DNA of 64,000 nt from Lacimicrobium sp. SS2-24 (GTDB lineage: Bacteria; Pseudomonadota; Gammaproteobacteria; Enterobacterales; Alteromonadaceae). This document shows, piece after piece, positions 16,531 to 27,142 of this stretch. The position numbers were made by a program, and so were the translations under genes. The notes beneath the pieces are model-generated. The model saw nothing but the letters and a program-made list of their open reading frames with translations, was not told where the DNA came from and did not search any database. The stretch covers positions 310,001-374,000 of the forward strand of contig NZ_NIWW01000001.1 of assembly GCF_002201535.1 (NCBI RefSeq), given 5' to 3'. Position 1 is the stretch's first letter. Each line of letters starts with the position of its first letter.

Positions 16531-18906
16531 TCAGTCCTGGTGCTGCTCTGCCAGGTAAAGCCAGGTGTCGATGACGGTGTCCGGATTAAGCGACACACTG
16601 TCGATTCCCTGCTCCACCAGCCAGGCCGCAAGATCTTCATGGTCTGATGGTCCCTGACCGCAGATACCGACATATTTACCGCGCGCTTTGGCAGCCTTAA
16701 TCGCCATGGCTAACAAGATTTTAACCGCTTCATTACGCTCGTCGAATAGATGAGCAATCACGCCCGAATCCCGATCCAGTCCGAGTGTGAGCTGCGTCAA
16801 ATCGTTCGAGCCGATAGAAAAGCCATCAAAAATATCCAGGAATTGATCGGCTAACAGCGCATTGGACGGTAATTCACACATCATGATGACACGCAATCCA
16901 TTTTCACCCTGTCTGAGCCCCTGCTCTTCGAGTAGCTCAATCACCTTGCGTCCCTCTTCGAGGGTTCTGACAAAGGGGATCATAATCTCCACGTTGGTCA
17001 GGTCCATCTGGTTGCGTACCCGCTTGATGGCTTCACATTCCAGCGCAAAACAATCACGGAAATCTTCGGAGATATAACGACTTGCACCACGGAAACCCAA
17101 CATCGGGTTTTCTTCGTGGGGCTCATATTGGTATCCGCCCACCAGGTTAAAGTATTCGTTAGACTTGAAGTCTGACATGCGCACGATCACTTTCTCAGGC
17201 GAGAATGCGGCACCGATAGTGGCAATACCTTCTACGAGTTTTTCAACATAGAACTCAACCGGCGAGCTGTAGCCTGCCATTAAATCATCGATTTCGGCTT
17301 TGACATCATCGGGTTGTTGGTCGTAGTTCAGCAACGCTTTGGGATGTACGCCAATCATACGGTTGATAATAAACTCAAGACGGGCAAGGCCCACCCCGGC
17401 ATGAGGCAACCGGGCAAAGTCAAAGGCCCGATCCGGGTTACCCACGTTCATCATGACTTTTAGCTTCATATCAGGCATGGCATCAATGCGCGACGTCACC
17501 ACATCGAAATCCAGCACATCGCCATAGATATAACCGGTATCCCCTTCTGCGCAGGAAACAGTGACTTTGTCACCGTTCTGGATTTGTGCCGTGGCATCAC
17601 CACAGCCGACCACTGCCGGAATACCCAGCTCTCTGGCGATGATTGCTGCATGACAGGTGCGTCCACCACGATTAGTTACAATGGCAGAGGCCTTTTTCAT
17701 GATCGGCTCCCAGTCAGGATCCGTCATGTCGGTAACAAGCACATCACCGGGCTGAATTTTATTCATTTCATCAATAGAGCCAAGTACTTTGGCTTCACCG
17801 CTACCGATTTTATGTCCGATGGCGCGACCTTCGCAGACTATGTTAGCTTCGCCTTTGAGCTGAAAACGCTCTATGCTTTGCGCGTCGTCACGGCTGCGCA
17901 CCGTTTCAGGGCGTGCCTGTACGATATAGAGTTTCCCGTCAGTACCATCTTTTGCCCATTCAATGTCCATGGGCCGCTGGTAATGCTTCTCAATGATTTG
18001 CGCCTGCTTGGCTAATTCCATCACTTCCTGATCATTGAGTGAGAACCGATGACTGTCAGCAGCATCAACATCAACAATGTCCACCTGTTTACCGTGACTG
18101 GCATCGTCTGAGTAGATCATTTTCTTCAGTTTGCTGCCCAGATTTCGACGCACAACGGCGGGTTTGCCTTTTTCAAGGGTTGGCTTGTGGACATAGAATT
18201 CGTCTGGATTCACCGCCCCCTGTACCACCATTTCGCCGAGGCCGAAAGATGAGGTGATAAACACCACATCTTCGAAACCCGATTCGGTGTCAATGGTAAA
18301 CATGACGCCGGAGGACGCGCAATCAGAGCGCACCATGCGCTGAATGCCAGCCGATAACGCCACGCCTTTGTGATCGTATCCCTGGTGAACACGATAGGAA
18401 ATCGCTCGATCATTAAATAAAGAGGCATACACATGCTTAATCGCAATCAGCACATTGTCGTAACCCTTTACATTAAGAAAAGTTTCTTGCTGACCGGCAA
18501 AAGACGCATCGGGCATATCTTCGGCTGTCGCAGAAGAGCGTACCGCAAACGAGGCCTCACCGCCTGCTTCTTGCTGGAGTTGGTCGAACGCTGCCTGGAT
18601 GGCGGCTTCGAGTTCGGGCTGGAAGGGCGTGTCGATAATCCACTGACGTATCTCTGCGCCCGCTTTGGTCAGCGCATCCACATCATCCACATCCAGAGCA
18701 TCCAGGGTTTCATGGATACGCGCATCCAGCCCACTTTGTTCGAGAAATTCGTTAAACGCCTCAGCGGTAGTCGCAAATCCTCCCGGCACCATGACACCGG
18801 CATTGGCCAGATTGGAAATCATTTCACCCAGAGAGGCATTTTTGCCCCCCACTCTATCCACATCATGCATGCCTAACTGCTGATACCACAAGACGTATTT
18901 CTGCAC
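16531..18906 (-). CDS. ppsA: Phosphoenolpyruvate synthase
   Basis: A 791-residue enzyme (E. coli PpsA is 792) converting pyruvate, ATP and water to PEP, AMP and phosphate. It has the N-terminal ATP-grasp domain ([31 protein letters not shown]), the swivelling domain with the phosphorylatable His in [21 protein letters not shown] near residue 420, and the C-terminal PEP/pyruvate barrel ending CGQGPSDH. The start is a GTG at 18906: AGGAG lies 8 bases upstream, and the length and N-terminus ([11 protein letters not shown]) then match the family. It is divergent from its regulator gene ppsR, 147 bp away, and important for gluconeogenic growth. Confidence 0.95.
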   Translation of the reverse strand: MQKYVLWYQQLGMHDVDRVGGKNASLGEMISNLANAGVMVPGGFATTAEAFNEFLEQSGLDARIHETLDALDVDDVDALTKAGAEIRQWIIDTPFQPELEAAIQAAFDQLQQEAGGEASFAVRSSATAEDMPDASFAGQQETFLNVKGYDNVLIAIKHVYASLFNDRAISYRVHQGYDHKGVALSAGIQRMVRSDCASSGVMFTIDTESGFEDVVFITSSFGLGEMVVQGAVNPDEFYVHKPTLEKGKPAVVRRNLGSKLKKMIYSDDASHGKQVDIVDVDAADSHRFSLNDQEVMELAKQAQIIEKHYQRPMDIEWAKDGTDGKLYIVQARPETVRSRDDAQSIERFQLKGEANIVCEGRAIGHKIGSGEAKVLGSIDEMNKIQPGDVLVTDMTDPDWEPIMKKASAIVTNRGGRTCHAAIIARELGIPAVVGCGDATAQIQNGDKVTVSCAEGDTGYIYGDVLDFDVVTSRIDAMPDMKLKVMMNVGNPDRAFDFARLPHAGVGLARLEFIINRMIGVHPKALLNYDQQPDDVKAEIDDLMAGYSSPVEFYVEKLVEGIATIGAAFSPEKVIVRMSDFKSNEYFNLVGGYQYEPHEENPMLGFRGASRYISEDFRDCFALECEAIKRVRNQMDLTNVEIMIPFVRTLEEGRKVIELLEEQGLRQGENGLRVIMMCELPSNALLADQFLDIFDGFSIGSNDLTQLTLGLDRDSGVIAHLFDERNEAVKILLAMAIKAAKARGKYVGICGQGPSDHEDLAAWLVEQGIDSVSLNPDTVIDTWLYLAEQHQD

Positions 18907-19053
18907 CGCTAGCTCTCCTGAATATATCCGTGAATTCAAAGCCAATGAGATAACAACTGACTTTTATCGCTGGGGATTTTAGAATGCGGGTAATAACAAA
19001 GTAAAATTTTATTTGTTTTCGTAATAAATTTACAACATTGTTAAGGAATTGTT

Positions 19054-19866
19054 TTGCGCACTGCCTACTATATATCAGATGGAACCGCGATAACCTCAGA
19101 AGTGTTTGGTCATGCGTTATTGTCCCTTTTCCCTACCGAATTCAATCATATCACCATTCCCTTTGTGGAAACGTCGGAACATGCAGAACGCGTAAACGCG
19201 CAAATCGCCAAAACTTTTAGTGACAGCAGTGAACGTCCTTTGGTGTTTTATACCATCGTTAATTCTGATGTCCGTGAAATTATTTCAAACTCCGTGGGCA
19301 TTAATTACAATTTCCTCGACCAGTTTGTGGCGCCATTGGAAAAAATACTGGGTATTCCGGCCAAACCGGAAAAACATCGTACCCACAGCATTCATGAAAA
19401 GACCTATGATATTCGTATTGAAGCGGTCAACTATGCACTGGCAAACGATGATGGCAGTAATACGGACAATTATGATGAGGCGGATATCATTTTAGTGGGA
19501 GTATCACGCTCGGGTAAGACACCGACCAGCCTTTATTTGGCATTACAGTATGGTATCAAAGCGGCTAACTATCCATTCACAGAAGAAGATATGGGCGATA
19601 TGCTGAAACTGCCTGCAAAATTGCGCCGTTTTAAACAAAAACTATTTGGCCTGACCATCAATCCTGAACGTTTACATCAGATTCGATCTGAGCGCAGGGC
19701 TAACAGCAAATATGCCTCTATGCGTCAATGCCGTATGGAATTGCGGGAAGTGGAAAATCTGTATCGCAGAGAATGTATTCCGTTTTTGAACAGTACAAAG
19801 TATTCCATTGAAGAGATTTCAGCAAAAATTCTGGCAGAGACCGGACTGCAGCGTAAAAAATACTGA
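19054..19866 (+). CDS. ppsR: PEP synthase regulatory kinase/phosphotransferase (PSRP)
   Basis: A 270-residue DUF299-family protein. It inactivates PpsA by ADP-dependent phosphorylation of a threonine next to the catalytic His and reactivates it by a phosphate-dependent reaction. The P-loop GVSRSGKTP lies at 149-157, and the N-terminus RTAYYISDGTAITSEVFGHAL is typical. The start is TTG at 19054, supported by AAGGA 6 bases upstream; no in-frame ATG gives a full family N-terminus. Being divergent from ppsA across a short gap is the common arrangement and supports the assignment. Confidence 0.93.
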   Translation: MRTAYYISDGTAITSEVFGHALLSLFPTEFNHITIPFVETSEHAERVNAQIAKTFSDSSERPLVFYTIVNSDVREIISNSVGINYNFLDQFVAPLEKILGIPAKPEKHRTHSIHEKTYDIRIEAVNYALANDDGSNTDNYDEADIILVGVSRSGKTPTSLYLALQYGIKAANYPFTEEDMGDMLKLPAKLRRFKQKLFGLTINPERLHQIRSERRANSKYASMRQCRMELREVENLYRRECIPFLNSTKYSIEEISAKILAETGLQRKKY

Positions 19867-20011
19867 TAATCCGAGGTGAAAATGGTACACAAAGGCAATG
19901 TAAGGTGGCAGTGGACGCCGGGTATTCGCGCCTTAAGTGGCAAAGATACTCGCCTGTTACATACAAAAATACGCAACAGGCCCAGCGCGGGTCAATAAGC
20001 AAAGGCCGATG

Positions 20012-21025
20012 ATGTTATACCGACTGAAAAATGATTTTCGACTCTCTATCATCACGCTGCTGAGTGTCTGCGCCATTGTCGGTATTACGCCCTTTGCGGT
20101 GTATCGCCTGATTAACGGCGACCAGTTAGCCGCCATTGTCGATACCCTTATTTTACTCAGTATTTGCAGTGTCATGGCATATGCCTGGATGTCCGGGGAT
20201 ACCCGTCGCAGCGGCGTTATTATGGCAGTGGTAGTATGCTGCGGTGGCCTGGTAGTGGTGAGTCTGCAACACATTATCGGGTTGTTCTGGCTGTACCCAT
20301 GTTTTATCACCAGTTTTTTCCTGACCTCCTCCCGGTTAGCTGTGCTAATCAATGGTCTGGCATTATTTACCCTTGGGGTGTTCAAGGTGGGTAATATCCC
20401 ATCAGAACAACTCGTCTCGTTCATTACCACCGCGATCGTGGTCAGTGCTTGTGCCTATGTGTTTTCTCGTCGCAATGAGTCTCAGCGACGTCGCCTGGAA
20501 CAGCTGGCGACGCTGGATCCTCTCACCGGTGTTAAAAATCGTCGCGCCATGGAGGAAGAGTTACATAAGGCTGTACTAAACCTGCAGCGCCATCAGATTC
20601 AATACGGGCTGGCGATCATCGATTTAGATCATTTTAAAGCGATTAATGACGAGCATGGACATGCCGAGGGTGACCAGGTTCTGATTAAATGTGTGGATAT
20701 CATCACTGACCAGATCAGACAGTCAGATCAGCTTTTCCGCTTTGGTGGCGAAGAGTTTGTGTTGCTGCTGCCAGGAACTGATGAGTCCGGGCTGATTTCT
20801 GTCACGCAAAACCTGCTTGAGGTGATCAGAGAACAATTACAAAGCCCCTCTGCCAGAGTAACAGCGTCCTTTGGCCTGGCCTGCCTTGGGGCCAAGGAAA
20901 ATGCTGATGACTGGATGGCGCGCGCCGACAGCGCGCTTTATCAGGCGAAAGAAAACGGCCGCGACCAGGTGGTGATGGCGGACTCTGCGTCACACCATCC
21001 ACAAAAAGATACCGCCGTGGCGTAA
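20012..21025 (+). CDS. Membrane diguanylate cyclase (GGDEF)
   Basis: About 337 residues: roughly six membrane helices in the first 150 residues, a short basic linker, then a GGDEF domain. The active motif is GGEEF (245-249), an active variant, and the inhibitory I-site RQSD (236-239) sits exactly five residues before it, so product inhibition by c-di-GMP is expected. No EAL domain is present. The ATG at 20012 has AAAGG upstream; ATG 20009 and an upstream ATG at 19937 are alternatives. The membrane part is not a named sensor domain that I recognise. It converges closely on aroF (7 bp between stops). Confidence 0.88.
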   Translation: MLYRLKNDFRLSIITLLSVCAIVGITPFAVYRLINGDQLAAIVDTLILLSICSVMAYAWMSGDTRRSGVIMAVVVCCGGLVVVSLQHIIGLFWLYPCFITSFFLTSSRLAVLINGLALFTLGVFKVGNIPSEQLVSFITTAIVVSACAYVFSRRNESQRRRLEQLATLDPLTGVKNRRAMEEELHKAVLNLQRHQIQYGLAIIDLDHFKAINDEHGHAEGDQVLIKCVDIITDQIRQSDQLFRFGGEEFVLLLPGTDESGLISVTQNLLEVIREQLQSPSARVTASFGLACLGAKENADDWMARADSALYQAKENGRDQVVMADSASHHPQKDTAVA

Positions 21026-21032
21026 CCGCCGG

Positions 21033-22373
21033 TTAGGCTTTGAGGTGATCAGCCACCAGAAAAGCCAGTTCCAACACCTGATCGGCGTTCAGCCTTGGGT
21101 CACACTGTGTCTGATAACACTCAGCCAGGTCCGATTCGCTAATCTTGTAAGCGCCCCCGGTACACTCAGTGACATGCTGTCCGGTCATTTCAAGGTGAAT
21201 ACCCCCTGCATGGGTGCCCTCACTCTGATGAGCCTGGAAAAACTGACGTATTTCGCGCAATATGGCATCAAAATTACGGGTCTTATAACCACTTGAGGCT
21301 TTAACCGTATTACCGTGCATGGGATCTGAGCTCCATACCACTTTACGTCCCTCCTGCTTTACCCGGCGCAGCAACTTGGGCAGTTTGTCAGCAAGATTGT
21401 CGGCGCCCATTCGGGTAATCAGCGTCAGGCGGCCTGCTTCATTATCAGGGTTGAGTGCATCGATTAAACGGATAAGTTCATCTTCCTGCATGCCGGGACC
21501 AATCTTGACCCCCACAGGGTTATGAATACCCCGGAAGAACTCAACGTGGGCATGATCAAGCTGTCGCGTTCGCTCCCCAATCCACAACATGTGTGCAGAG
21601 CAGTTGTACCATTTTCCGGTCAGGGTATCGTTGCGGGTCAGCGCCTGTTCATAATTGAGTAAAAGTGCCTCGTGTGACGTAAACAAACTGGTTTCATGGA
21701 GCGCTGAATTGTTGCTGGAATTAATCCCCACCACTTCCATAAAAGAAAGTGCATCCTGAATGCGCTGGGCCATATCCTGATACCGCTCTTTGAGCGGATT
21801 GTTCTCAACAAAAGCCATATTCCAGCGATTCACCTGATGAAGATCCGCCAGTCCACCCTGCGCGAAAGCCCGCAGCAGGTTTAATGTGGCCGCAGAGCGG
21901 TGGTATGCTTCAATCATTCGTTCCGGATTGGGCTGACGTGCCTCATCAGTGAACGCAAAGTCATTGATGATATCTCCCCGGTAACTGGGTAAGGCCACGC
22001 CATCAATGGTTTCCATATCGCTGGAGCGAGGCTTGGCGTATTGACCAGCCATGCGTGCAACTTTGGTTACCGGGCAGCGCCCTGCAAAGGTCAGCACGAT
22101 GGCCATTTGCAGAATAACTTTAAAGGTGTCTCGGATCTTTGGCGCGTTAAACTCATCAAAGGACTCGGCGCAATCTCCCCCTTGCAGCAAAAAACCCTTT
22201 CCTTCAGCCACGTCTCCAAGCTGACGGAACAGTTCACGGGCTTCGGCAGCAAACACCAGAGGTGGATATTTGGCCAACCGCGCTTCGGCATTTTGCAGTT
22301 GTTGCTGATCTTGATAGGTGGGTTGTTGTTGAATAGGCAGCTTGCGCCAGCTATCAGGTTGCCACTGAGTCAC
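21033..22373 (-). CDS. aroF: Class II 3-deoxy-7-phosphoheptulonate synthase
   Basis: A 446-residue plant-type (class II) DAHP synthase, making DAHP from PEP and erythrose-4-phosphate as the first step of the shikimate pathway. Recognisable segments are [17 protein letters not shown] at the start, [11 protein letters not shown], the metal/PEP region [27 protein letters not shown] and the final [15 protein letters not shown]. It is unrelated in sequence to E. coli AroF/G/H; the symbol is used for function only. It seems to be a single gene: aroA, further along at 40-42 kb, serves the same pathway but is unlinked. Confidence 0.93.
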   Translation of the reverse strand: MTQWQPDSWRKLPIQQQPTYQDQQQLQNAEARLAKYPPLVFAAEARELFRQLGDVAEGKGFLLQGGDCAESFDEFNAPKIRDTFKVILQMAIVLTFAGRCPVTKVARMAGQYAKPRSSDMETIDGVALPSYRGDIINDFAFTDEARQPNPERMIEAYHRSAATLNLLRAFAQGGLADLHQVNRWNMAFVENNPLKERYQDMAQRIQDALSFMEVVGINSSNNSALHETSLFTSHEALLLNYEQALTRNDTLTGKWYNCSAHMLWIGERTRQLDHAHVEFFRGIHNPVGVKIGPGMQEDELIRLIDALNPDNEAGRLTLITRMGADNLADKLPKLLRRVKQEGRKVVWSSDPMHGNTVKASSGYKTRNFDAILREIRQFFQAHQSEGTHAGGIHLEMTGQHVTECTGGAYKISESDLAECYQTQCDPRLNADQVLELAFLVADHLKA

Positions 22374-22466
22374 GTCAATTCCTTAAATGCGTTGATTATT
22401 CCAAAACGATATGAATTCTGCTCAAAGCAGAGTCTGAAACTTACGGTTTCTGAAAGAAAATTTCAA

Positions 22467-23204
22467 TTAGAGATAAGTCTGAATTAGGCGATTTTGTTCT
22501 GTATCGGCAACAATGCGCACATTACAGGCAAACACTTCGCTCAGTCGAGCTTCGGTCAGTACCGCGTTAGGCACATCGTCTGCCGTGAGTTTTCCTTCGT
22601 GCATCAACCAGATGCGGTTGGCATATCGTTCAGCCAGGTTAAGCTGATGATGGCTCATGATGAGCATATTTCCCTTTCTTACCAGTTCATTGAGCAAAAT
22701 ACACAGTCGGTGTTGATGGGAAAAATCTAACCCCTGTACCGGTTCATCCAGCAAAATCAGCGCTTTTCCGTCGTCTATGGCCGGCCAGATTTGCATCAGA
22801 CAGCGGGCAATCTGTACCCGTCGTTGTTCTCCACCGGAGAGCTCATTTAGCGGACGATGCAGGAACTGCGTGATATCCAGAGCCTGTTCCAGCTCATCTG
22901 GCAGTGGGCGCGTATCGCAAAAAAAGCTCAGGCTTTCTTCTACGGTCAGCGCAAAAACACTGCGATGGGTTTGTTCCATCAGGCAGCGACAGGTTGCAAG
23001 TTCTGCCGTAGAGTAATGGTAAAGGTTTCTGCCTTCGAGCCAGATAGTGCCCTGCTGCGCAGTGATAAGCCCGGCAATCAGGTTTAACAGACTGGATTTG
23101 CCGGAACCGTTAGGACCCAGAAGATGAATCGCATCCCCTGGAACCACATCCAGGCTGACCTGTTTTATCCGTTGGGGAAGCGAGAGCCCCTCAATCCTTA
23201 ACAT
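22467..23204 (-). CDS. btuD: Vitamin B12 ABC transporter ATPase
   Basis: A 245-residue ABC ATPase with Walker A GPNGSGKS (30-37), signature LSGGEQRR (122-129), Walker B ALILLDEP and the H-loop His in IMSHH. The similarity and its coupling to a FecCD-type permease two bases upstream point to BtuD; other metal-chelate ATPases of this group are possible. It is the last of three minus-strand genes. The periplasmic partner btuF is not in this window. Confidence 0.85.
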   Translation of the reverse strand: MLRIEGLSLPQRIKQVSLDVVPGDAIHLLGPNGSGKSSLLNLIAGLITAQQGTIWLEGRNLYHYSTAELATCRCLMEQTHRSVFALTVEESLSFFCDTRPLPDELEQALDITQFLHRPLNELSGGEQRRVQIARCLMQIWPAIDDGKALILLDEPVQGLDFSHQHRLCILLNELVRKGNMLIMSHHQLNLAERYANRIWLMHEGKLTADDVPNAVLTEARLSEVFACNVRIVADTEQNRLIQTYL

Positions 23205-23206
23205 GG

Positions 23207-24163
23207 TTATCGTGCCGCCAGTTTAATCACAGAATAGAGAAATACCGGCCCACCCAGCGTCGCCGTCAGCATCGACACCGGTACGGCGACACCGCCAAAC
23301 AGATCAGAGACCAGAATGACCAGCAACATGAGTATGGCCCCCAGCAAAGCCGATGCGGGGAGAATAAAACGGTTGTCAAAACCGAATACATTGCGCAGTA
23401 AATGAGGCACCAAAAGCCCGACAAAGGCGATTGAACCTGCTAGGGATACGGCAACGCCAACTAAAAAGGCACTCACGAGCAGCATTCTGGGATAAAAGCG
23501 GACGATATCCAGGCCCGCCAATTGAGCGCTGCGTTGCCCCATATACAGCCAGTTTAACGCCCGTCCCTGAATGATCACCACGCCCAGTGCCAGGCAAACC
23601 GGCAGCAATGCCAGCAACACCAGCTGCAGGCTGGCCTGATGAAGACTGCCCAGCAACCAGAACGTCAGGTTTCTCAGTGACTGAGCATCAGAAAAGAAAT
23701 ACAGCCACGCAATAATCCCACCGCTGAGTGTAGATATCGCAATGCCAGCCAAGATCACGCCACTTCCAGACACCAGACTCAGCCGTCTTGCCAGTACATA
23801 TATCAACAGTGTCGAGAGCAGCGCGCCAATAAAACTGAACAAAGGGAGGCCGTACTCCAGTAAGACAGCGCTGAGACTGCCTCCGATGAGCAGATAAATG
23901 GCTGCAAACAGGCTTGCACCACTGCTAATACCAATGATGCCGGGGTCTGCCAGGGGGTTGCGCAGCATTACCTGTAATAAGGCCGAGCTGGTTGCCAGAC
24001 TCGCCCCCACCATCATGGCGCATAGTACCAGGGGTAAGCGCAACTGCAGCAAAATTTGCCGGTCTACCTGCTCGGAAAACTGAAGATCACGGAGCAGGAC
24101 AAAGACAGCAAGGGTAAGCAATATCAATGACAACAGACTGAGCAGTCTGGTGCGGTAAAACAT
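23207..24163 (-). CDS. btuC: Vitamin B12 ABC transporter permease
   Basis: A 318-residue inner-membrane protein of the FecCD/BtuC family with about ten helices. Typical segments are RLPLVLCAMMVGASLATSSALLQVMLRNPLADPGIIGISSGA near residues 45-85 and SIAFVGLLVPHLLR near 245. The start ATG overlaps the stop of the phosphatase gene upstream. It would carry cobalamin across the inner membrane with BtuD. Cobalamin specificity rests on similarity only, because no B12 riboswitch and no btuF are seen next to it. Confidence 0.85.
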   Translation of the reverse strand: MFYRTRLLSLLSLILLTLAVFVLLRDLQFSEQVDRQILLQLRLPLVLCAMMVGASLATSSALLQVMLRNPLADPGIIGISSGASLFAAIYLLIGGSLSAVLLEYGLPLFSFIGALLSTLLIYVLARRLSLVSGSGVILAGIAISTLSGGIIAWLYFFSDAQSLRNLTFWLLGSLHQASLQLVLLALLPVCLALGVVIIQGRALNWLYMGQRSAQLAGLDIVRFYPRMLLVSAFLVGVAVSLAGSIAFVGLLVPHLLRNVFGFDNRFILPASALLGAILMLLVILVSDLFGGVAVPVSMLTATLGGPVFLYSVIKLAAR

Positions 24164-24639
24164 CAGGGTGCAGAGCTCTTCATTTTTCGGATCAGGCCGT
24201 CACATCCCTGCTCCACTAAATCTAACACCAACTCAAAACCGCGACGACCACCATAGTAGGGATCGGGCACTTCAATTTGTTCGTGACCGGCATACTCGAG
24301 AAACAGTTGAATTTTATGCTGGTACTCTTCAGGACAGCGCGCCAGCAGATCATCCTGATTGGACTGATCCATAGCCAGAATCAAATCATACTGCGCAAAA
24401 TCTTCCTCACTCACCGGTCTTGAACGCTGTCCCTTAAAGCTGTACCCACGCTTTTCTCCGGCCTCACAGGTGCGCCGATCAGGAAGGCTGCCAGCGTGAA
24501 ACCCCGATGTGCCGGCTGAATCAACACGCACCTTTAGCGCCGTTTTAGCCACCTTGTGCTTGAAAATCGCATGGGCTGTCGGTGATCGGCACAGATTACC
24601 AAGACAAACAAATAAAACCGAAAACTCACCCTGAGACAT
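24163..24639 (-). CDS. Low-molecular-weight protein tyrosine phosphatase
   Basis: A 158-residue cytoplasmic phosphatase. The active-site loop C12-LGNLC-R18-S is near the N-terminus (VLFVCLGNLCRSPTA), and the general-acid Asp lies in DPYYGG near residue 120, both as required by the family. The E. coli counterparts Wzb and Etp act on tyrosine kinases of capsule synthesis; no such kinase is nearby. Its stop overlaps the btuC start, so it is probably co-transcribed with btuCD, although a functional link is not obvious. Confidence 0.9.
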   Translation of the reverse strand: MSQGEFSVLFVCLGNLCRSPTAHAIFKHKVAKTALKVRVDSAGTSGFHAGSLPDRRTCEAGEKRGYSFKGQRSRPVSEEDFAQYDLILAMDQSNQDDLLARCPEEYQHKIQLFLEYAGHEQIEVPDPYYGGRRGFELVLDLVEQGCDGLIRKMKSSAP

Positions 24640-24718
24640 GCCTGATTCCCGCGCTAAAAAAGGGGCTCTACTATGTCAGAATTACTCTGCCAGTCAAGCC
24701 GCGCCTGTCGCTATAGTA

Positions 24719-25576
24719 TTACGCTTTGTGTTGTAACGCCTGGATGCGTTTTTCCAGCGGAGGATGGCTGCGAAACAGCTCTGCCACCGCCGACTTGCCG
24801 CGAATACCAAAGGCCATCATGGTACCGTCGAGTTGCGATTCCTGGCTGTATTTTAGTCGTTGCAAGGCGGCAATCATTTTATTGCGTCCTACTAATGCGG
24901 CAGAACCTGAATCAGCGCGGTATTCGCGGTAGCGACTAAAGGCCATAACAATAATACTGGCGAGAATGCCAAAAACCATTTCAAGAATAAAAACGGTAGC
25001 CATATAAGCAAAGAATCCGCCTTGATTATTATTGCCGCGTAGCGCATTGGCCACAACGCGGGCCAGGAAGATCACAAAGGTATTCACCACCCCTTGTAAT
25101 AAGGTCATGGTGACCATGTCTCCATTGGCGATATGGCTGATTTCATGTGCCAGTACGCCTTCAATTTCGTCCTGGCGCATGTTCTCAAGCAGCCCAGTGG
25201 ATACCGCTACCAGGGCATTGTTTCGGTTGGCCCCGGTAGCAAAGGCGTTCATGTCAGCAGAGCGATAAATTGCCACTTCAGGCATTCCAATGCCGGCTTG
25301 TTCCGAGAGTCTGGCGATGGTATCGACGAGCCATTTTTCAGTGCTGTTGACCGGCTCTGCAATGACATGAGCACCAACAGAACGTTTAGCAATCCATTTG
25401 GACATCAGCAAAGATATAAAAGCGCCGCCAAAGCCAAAGATGCTGGCAAAGACCAATAAACCACCATTACCTTGCATGGTCAGCCCAAACAGCGGCAAAA
25501 CCAGGTTAAGTACAATACCGAGAACCAGAACAACGGCTAAGTTGGTAGCAATAAACAGCAGTACACGTTTCATCAT
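24719..25576 (-). CDS. htpX: Membrane-bound zinc protease HtpX
   Basis: A 285-residue M48-family protease of inner-membrane quality control. It has two N-terminal membrane helices (to about residue 55), the zinc motif HEISH (144-148), two further hydrophobic segments (about 155-175 and 190-210) and the third zinc ligand Glu in [11 protein letters not shown]. The length matches E. coli HtpX. The ATG at 25576 is preceded by GGAG at a spacing of 5; the in-frame GTG at 25582 is less likely. It appears monocistronic. In E. coli htpX is under CpxR and heat-shock control; no clear site was identified here. Confidence 0.93.
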   Translation of the reverse strand: MMKRVLLFIATNLAVVLVLGIVLNLVLPLFGLTMQGNGGLLVFASIFGFGGAFISLLMSKWIAKRSVGAHVIAEPVNSTEKWLVDTIARLSEQAGIGMPEVAIYRSADMNAFATGANRNNALVAVSTGLLENMRQDEIEGVLAHEISHIANGDMVTMTLLQGVVNTFVIFLARVVANALRGNNNQGGFFAYMATVFILEMVFGILASIIVMAFSRYREYRADSGSAALVGRNKMIAALQRLKYSQESQLDGTMMAFGIRGKSAVAELFRSHPPLEKRIQALQHKA

Positions 25577-25750
25577 CAACACTCCAATGACATTTCTGGA
25601 CTAATATTGGGCCCTGGGACCGCCTTTTCAAATGTTTAAACTGTGAGCAAATATTTCGCCATAGCATTTAATGGCCGCGCTCGTGCCTGACTTATAGCAG
25701 CACGGCGGGTATACTCAAACTCTTTTTTATGGTGTACACAGGAAAGTTTC

Positions 25751-26443
25751 ATGCAGCTTCTCATGCTTAGCAGCTCCAAAGAGGGAAACAGCGAATTTTT
25801 ACAAACCGCCCGGCCGATGATTGAGCGTCATCTAGACGGTATCCAGAATGTGCTTTTTATTCCCTATGCGGGGGTTACCCTTGACTGGGATGACTACACT
25901 AAAAAAGTGCAGCAGGCGCTGCCGAAACTCCAGGTCACAGGTATTCATGAGCATGAAGATGGGGAAGCTGCCCTCAGTCAAGCCAGCGCAATTGTCACCG
26001 GTGGTGGCAACACTTTTCATCTGCTTAATGAGCTGTATCAACGTCAATTGATTGAACCACTTCGAACACAGGTATCAAACGGTGTGCCTTATATTGGCTG
26101 GAGTGCCGGGGCCAACATTTGTGGCAATAGTATCCGCACCACCAATGACATGCCCATTGTTGCCCCGCCAAGTTTTGAGGCCTTAAATTTGGTGCCCTTT
26201 CAGATTAACCCCCATTACAGCGATTATCAGCCCCCCGGCTTTAATGGTGAAACCCGCGCTCAGCGCTTAGCTGAATTTATGGTACTGGAACCACACATGC
26301 CCATCGTAGGTATTCGTGAAGGCGGAGCCTTAGTGAGGCAAAATGACCGCCTGACCCTGGCGGGCGTCCACCCTGCTGTGGTATTTCAGGGGGGACATCA
26401 ACGGGACGTGCAGCCGGGCGACGATCTTTCTGATTTACTCTAA
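25751..26443 (+). CDS. pepE: Dipeptidase E
   Basis: A 230-residue serine peptidase of family S51, cleaving dipeptides with an N-terminal aspartate. The nucleophile is Ser118 in GWSAGAN, the catalytic His lies in NPHYSDY (about 156) and the Glu in VGIREGGAL. The N-terminal segment MQLLMLSSSKEGN is typical. AGGAAAG lies 6-10 bases before the ATG. The next gene, upp, begins 16 bases downstream with its own AAGGAG, so the two may share a transcript. Confidence 0.92.
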   Translation: MQLLMLSSSKEGNSEFLQTARPMIERHLDGIQNVLFIPYAGVTLDWDDYTKKVQQALPKLQVTGIHEHEDGEAALSQASAIVTGGGNTFHLLNELYQRQLIEPLRTQVSNGVPYIGWSAGANICGNSIRTTNDMPIVAPPSFEALNLVPFQINPHYSDYQPPGFNGETRAQRLAEFMVLEPHMPIVGIREGGALVRQNDRLTLAGVHPAVVFQGGHQRDVQPGDDLSDLL

Positions 26444-26459
26444 TACTTAAGGAGTCATC

Positions 26460-27086
26460 ATGTCAGTCACTGAAATCAATCATCCACTGGTCAAGCATAA
26501 AGTCGGATTGCTGCGAAAAGATGGCATCAGTACCCGTGAGTTTCGTCAGTTGGCCAGTGAAATTGGCAGTTTATTGACCTATGAGGCAACTGCTGACCTG
26601 GCTTTGGAAAAAACCCCTATCCGCTGCTGGAGTGGAGATATTCAGGTCGATCAGATTCAGGGTAAAAAAGTGACCATCGTGCCCATTTTACGGGCAGGTC
26701 TGGGCATGCTCGATGGGGTACTGGAACTCATCCCTAACGCCAGAATCAGCGTGGTGGGAATGTATAGAGATGAGACCACGCTAAAGCCGGTATCTTATTT
26801 TCAGAAACTGAGTGCTGACCTCGATCAGCGCCTGGCCATTATCGTCGACCCGATGCTGGCGACCGGGGGTTCCATGATCGCCACCATAGACTTACTCAAA
26901 CAACATGGCGCCACGTCCATTAAGGCGCTGGTACTAGTTGCCGCCCCTGAAGGCATTCAGGCATTACAACGTGCACATCCTGATGTGGAACTGTATACCG
27001 CAGCTATCGATGAGTGTTTAAACGAACGGGGCTACATCCTGCCTGGCCTTGGTGATGCCGGTGACAAACTGTTTGGCACTAAGTAA
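26460..27086 (+). CDS. upp: Uracil phosphoribosyltransferase
   Basis: A 208-residue salvage enzyme making UMP from uracil and PRPP, the same length as E. coli Upp. The PRPP loop is [11 protein letters not shown] near residues 130-140, and the uracil-binding C-terminus is [25 protein letters not shown] lies just before the ATG. No uracil permease (uraA) follows, unlike the enterobacterial upp-uraA operon; the next gene is bioD on the opposite strand. Confidence 0.95.
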   Translation: MSVTEINHPLVKHKVGLLRKDGISTREFRQLASEIGSLLTYEATADLALEKTPIRCWSGDIQVDQIQGKKVTIVPILRAGLGMLDGVLELIPNARISVVGMYRDETTLKPVSYFQKLSADLDQRLAIIVDPMLATGGSMIATIDLLKQHGATSIKALVLVAAPEGIQALQRAHPDVELYTAAIDECLNERGYILPGLGDAGDKLFGTK

Positions 27087-27142
27087 GCCTTAGCAGGGAT
27101 GCAAATCAACACAATGGCGCTCACCGAAGGCATGATAAAACC

